In this document: one piece after another, positions 61,513 through 64,000 of the stretch
How positions within the stretch are numbered: position 1 is the stretch's first letter
How the letters are laid out: each line of letters opens with the position of its first letter
Source of the DNA: DATBLQ01 sp036555325
GTDB lineage: Bacteria; Pseudomonadota; Alphaproteobacteria; Rhizobiales; Aestuariivirgaceae
Length of the DNA: 64,000 nt
Direction: 5' to 3'
Assembly: GCA_036555325.1 (NCBI GenBank)
Contig: DATBLQ010000037.1
Coordinates: 1-64,000 of the forward strand
Notes under the pieces: model-generated
What the model was told of the DNA's origin: nothing
The model's database searches: none
The model's input: the letters and a program-made list of their open reading frames with translations, nothing else
Program-made: the position numbers and the translations under genes

Positions 61513-62205
61513 TCATATTCCAGGCCTTAGTTCCGATAGTCTCGATCGCAGCTGGTTCATGAGCTGATCGGATGCCGTGCGGGCCGCTGTTTCGTTTGCT
61601 TGGATAATGGCGTCGACAATGCGAAGGTGACATTCGACGGCTTCCGTCAAATCGTCATTGCGCCAGTTGAAATACCAGAACCTGCGGCTCATTACCTTTA
61701 GAGGCTCTACCGCCTTCACCGCATAGCGTGCGCGCGACATGCGGCTCACGTGGTGGTCAATGTTCTTGTCCTGCCTGATATACGCTGCAACTTCGCCATT
61801 TTTGCCTGCCTCGCTCATCAACACCGCGAGCTTCGCAAGGAATTCTCGTTCTTCCTCCAATCCGCGCCGCGCTGCATGGCCTACAATGATGCGCTCAAGC
61901 GGCGCTCGCGTTTCGATAACCGCTGCCATATCCTCCACACTAAGGCTGGGGATAAGCAGGCCGCGTCTTGGAAACACTTGGATAAGTCCGTCACCCGCCA
62001 GCTTTTGCACGGCCTCGCGTACCGGCGTGCGCCCGATCCCGAGCAGGCGCGACAAGTCAGCCTCACTGATCGGCTGACCCGGCTGCAGCTGCATTGTTAC
62101 GATGGCGTCTTCGATGAGTTGATAGGCCCGCTCCGCCAGGCTCTCATCGCTCGGGAGAGTTTCGGCTACGGCTGCTTTTAAATTCTTTACGGCAGTTCTA
62201 GTCAC
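61513..62205 (-). CDS. GntR-family regulator, FCD subgroup
   Basis: A 230-residue repressor-type protein. The winged helix is in residues about 20-85 (ISEADLSRLLGIGRTPVREA then VQKLAGDGLIQVFPRRGLLI). The FCD ligand domain follows, with a probable metal site (IDHHVSRM and CHLRIVDAI). The start is GTG at 62205. It diverges from the DapA-family gene, and overlapping dyads lie between them. The simplest reading is that it controls that gene and the importer beyond, in response to their substrate. Confidence 0.9.
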   Translation of the reverse strand: MTRTAVKNLKAAVAETLPSDESLAERAYQLIEDAIVTMQLQPGQPISEADLSRLLGIGRTPVREAVQKLAGDGLIQVFPRRGLLIPSLSVEDMAAVIETRAPLERIIVGHAARRGLEEEREFLAKLAVLMSEAGKNGEVAAYIRQDKNIDHHVSRMSRARYAVKAVEPLKVMSRRFWYFNWRNDDLTEAVECHLRIVDAIIQANETAARTASDQLMNQLRSRLSELRPGI

Positions 62206-62224
62206 CCGAGATCCTGAAAACCGC

Positions 62225-62255
62225 CTTGTGATATATCACAAGTATATGTATACTT
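62225..62255. promoter_or_regulatory. Two overlapping dyads, GntR operator candidates
   Basis: CTTGTGATATATCACAAG (62225-62242) is a perfect 18-bp palindrome. AAGTATA-TG-TATACTT (62240-62255) shares its edge. The second fits the TnGTnnnAC-like form common for FCD regulators. Both lie 20-50 bp from the regulator GTG and 42-72 bp before the DapA-family ATG, well placed for control of both genes. Confidence 0.6.
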
Positions 62256-62296
62256 CAAATTGAAACCACCAAAAACCACGACTTTGTTGGGGAGAA

Positions 62297-63214
62297 ATGA
62301 AGCGCTGGCAAGGGGTTTTTCCGGCGGTCACGACAAAATTTTCTGAGGACGGCCGGCTCGACATCGCCGAGATAGAACGCTGCCTGGCCGTGCAAGCACA
62401 GGTCGGCGTCAACGGTGTCATCCTCGCCGGGAGTCTTGGCGAGGGCCCGATGCTCGACATGCTCGAGAAGACCGAGGTCCTGCGCGCGGCCTTGCGCGTG
62501 TCTGCCAAGAGGTTTCCGGTTCTGATGACGATTTCGCACTCATCGACGCGCGAAGCCTGCCTTTTTGCCGAGGCCTCTGCCAGAAATGGTGCCGACGGAT
62601 TGGCGGTGCATCCGGCGATAGCCTACAAATCAGACCCGATCGAAACGGAAAGCCATTTTCGCGCCATTGCGAAAGCCGGCGGCATTCCGCTCATGGTCTG
62701 CAACAACCCCTCAGTCCACGGTGTGGATATCACCGCTGAACTGTTGGCCCGAATCGCCGACGAGCCCTTATTCTGGGCAGTCGAGGAATCCTCAGGCGAC
62801 GTCCGCCGCATTACGCGGATCATCAACCTCACCGGCAACCGTTATGATCTTTTCGCCGGAATCGATAGTCTGGCACTGGAAAGTCTCCTCATGGGCGCTA
62901 AAGGGTGGGTAGCCGGTATCGCTGGCACCTTTCCGAAAGAAGCGATCGCTGTATGGCGCTATGCCACTCTTGGTCATATGGAGGAAGCCCGCCGCCTCTA
63001 TCGATGGTTTCGGACGATCCTTGACCTGGAAACATCGACCAAGGCCGTACAGAATGTTAAGCTTGTGGAAAGCCTCGTAATGGGCTCGAATGACCGCTGC
63101 CGCTTACCGCGGCAGCCGCTGAAGGGTGAGGAACGTCTTCGCGTTGAACGTTTGGTGCGCTACGCTCTGGTATCGCGCGCCGGCGTCGCCTTGCACCCAC
63201 CGGCCGCTGAATAG
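62297..63214 (+). CDS. DapA-family protein lacking catalytic Tyr and Lys
   Basis: A 305-residue TIM barrel of the dihydrodipicolinate synthase / N-acetylneuraminate lyase family by overall sequence and length. The residues that define the chemistry are changed. The Tyr of the usual YN-x-P reads MVCNNPSVHG (Cys135). The Schiff-base Lys of the usual I-K-E-[AS]-[ST]-G-D reads AVEESSGDV (Glu163). GTTGE reads GSLGE. It therefore cannot work as a normal class I aldolase. GGGGAG precedes the ATG. It lies between an FCD regulator and a LivH-type permease. Confidence 0.85.
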   Translation: MKRWQGVFPAVTTKFSEDGRLDIAEIERCLAVQAQVGVNGVILAGSLGEGPMLDMLEKTEVLRAALRVSAKRFPVLMTISHSSTREACLFAEASARNGADGLAVHPAIAYKSDPIETESHFRAIAKAGGIPLMVCNNPSVHGVDITAELLARIADEPLFWAVEESSGDVRRITRIINLTGNRYDLFAGIDSLALESLLMGAKGWVAGIAGTFPKEAIAVWRYATLGHMEEARRLYRWFRTILDLETSTKAVQNVKLVESLVMGSNDRCRLPRQPLKGEERLRVERLVRYALVSRAGVALHPPAAE

Positions 63215-63247
63215 TGGAGACTGATCATCGACAATTGCGTTTACTTG

Positions 63248-63278
63248 CGTTCCTAAATCTCTCAATCTAAGGAACGCG
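63248..63278 (+). other. Inverted repeat between DapA-family gene and livH-like gene
   Basis: GCGTTCCT (63248-63255) and AGGAACGC (63271-63278) pair over 8 bp with a 15-base loop. No T run follows. It could be a weak terminator, a processing site or an operator for the importer. Confidence 0.35.
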
Positions 63279-63333
63279 CTCCAATGGTCCGGCGACAGGG
63301 ATTTTAAAAGGTGGGAAGAATACGAAGGGCGGG

Positions 63334-64000
63334 ATGGAGTACTTCCTACAGCAGTTAATAAACGGCGTCACCCTAGGTTCGATTTACGGCCTGATCGCCA
63401 TCGGCTACACGATGGTTTACGGCATCATTGGCATGATCAATTTCGCCCATGGCGATGTGTTCATGGTCGGTGCCTTCATCGCCCTCATGGCAATCATCGC
63501 CATTGGGCTCGTCGCTGGAACTGGTCTCGCACTCACCATACTGGCCCTCATTCTCGTCCTTGTCTTGGCGATGGTCGTCGCCGGTATCCTTGGTTGGACG
63601 ATCGAGCGCATCGCCTACCGTCCTCTCAGAGGCTCTTTCCGTTTGGCTCCTTTGATCACAGCCATTGGAATGTCAATCCTTTTGCAGAATTACATCCAGT
63701 TTTCCCAGGGCGCTCGGGTAAAACCGTTGCAGCCGATCATTGAGGGTGGGTACACATTGATGCACGACGGCGGCTTCGCAGTACAGCTCTCCAACATTCA
63801 GATCGTGATCGTGCTCATAACCATCTGCCTAATGGCGGGCTTCACCTACATCATTACGCAAACCCCCCTCGGCCGTGCCCAGCGCGCCTGCGAACAAGAC
63901 ATGAAAATGGCAGGCCTGCTTGGCGTCGATGTGGATCGCACGATCTCGCTCACCTTCGTTATCGGCGCAGCACTTGCTGCAGTTGCTGGCCTCATGTACC
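63334..64000 (+). CDS. Branched-chain-type ABC permease, LivH-like (3' end outside window)
   Basis: The first 222 codons of a LivH-type permease: LINGVTLGSIYGLIAIGYTM, GMINFAHGDVFMVGAFI and the cytoplasmic loop TPLGRAQRACEQDMKMAGLL are characteristic. The frame stays open to the end of the window. The cargo is not necessarily branched-chain amino acids; HAAT importers carry many amides, ureas and amino acids. It is probably in one unit with the DapA-family gene 119 bp upstream. Confidence 0.92.
   Translation, partial: MEYFLQQLINGVTLGSIYGLIAIGYTMVYGIIGMINFAHGDVFMVGAFIALMAIIAIGLVAGTGLALTILALILVLVLAMVVAGILGWTIERIAYRPLRGSFRLAPLITAIGMSILLQNYIQFSQGARVKPLQPIIEGGYTLMHDGGFAVQLSNIQIVIVLITICLMAGFTYIITQTPLGRAQRACEQDMKMAGLLGVDVDRTISLTFVIGAALAAVAGLMY

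Overview
The window reads as chromosome of an alphaproteobacterium of the order Hyphomicrobiales (Rhizobiales), plausibly a Mesorhizobium, Phyllobacterium or Aminobacter relative. The grounds are the rhizobial-type RhaI isomerase and RhaD aldolase/dehydrogenase, BA14K-like cysteine motifs, DUF1127 and DUF1194 proteins, a YcbB-like L,D-transpeptidase, and five separate ABC importers packed into 64 kb. I see no insertion sequence, phage gene, tRNA, rRNA or CRISPR array.

Layout. 1-10 kb is mostly cell envelope: a truncated FAD-linked oxidase, a divergent L,D-transpeptidase / PBP1A pair, a repeat-bearing secreted protein, MscL, a lipoprotein plus periplasmic coiled-coil pair, a DUF1127 protein and a secreted GH3 enzyme. 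10.1-12.5 kb is a tight three-gene operon: Rieske oxygenase, OGFr-domain protein, and a cysteine version of the GrdB/PrdB selenoprotein family. 12.5-22.9 kb is a deoxy-sugar (rhamnose-type) locus with a CUT2 importer, isomerase, aldolase/dehydrogenase, a second class II aldolase and a divergent FGGY kinase. 22.9-28.4 kb holds a RidA / atypical SDR / hydrolase operon, small hypotheticals, a GFA protein and a class III cyclase.

28.5-35.8 kb is a second sugar operon (SDR, CUT1 importer with its binding protein between the permeases, BtpA/SgcQ protein, FGGY kinase). 35.9-42.3 kb is a third (creatininase-family enzyme; ATPase, FucU-like mutarotase, binding protein, two permeases). 42.5-52.9 kb is nitrogen-flavoured: DUF1194 protein, ornithine cyclodeaminase-family enzyme, polyamine-type importer, COG0523 GTPase with a small MCGLCG protein, PgdA/cyclic-imidase-like deacetylase and a hydantoinase. 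52.9-61.4 kb carries a FecR / CHASE2-PAS-GGDEF-EAL signalling pair and an RND efflux pair. 61.5-64 kb starts another catabolic unit: a GntR regulator, a DapA-family protein that lacks the family's catalytic Tyr and Lys, and a LivH-type permease that runs off the window.

The region as a whole looks like an uptake-and-catabolism island. Each importer is coupled to the enzymes for its cargo, and stable hairpins sit just 3' of three of the binding-protein genes. The most unusual items are the Rieske/OGFr/Cys-GrdB operon, the catalytically substituted DapA homologue, and the GTPase/MCGLCG/imidase/hydantoinase group.
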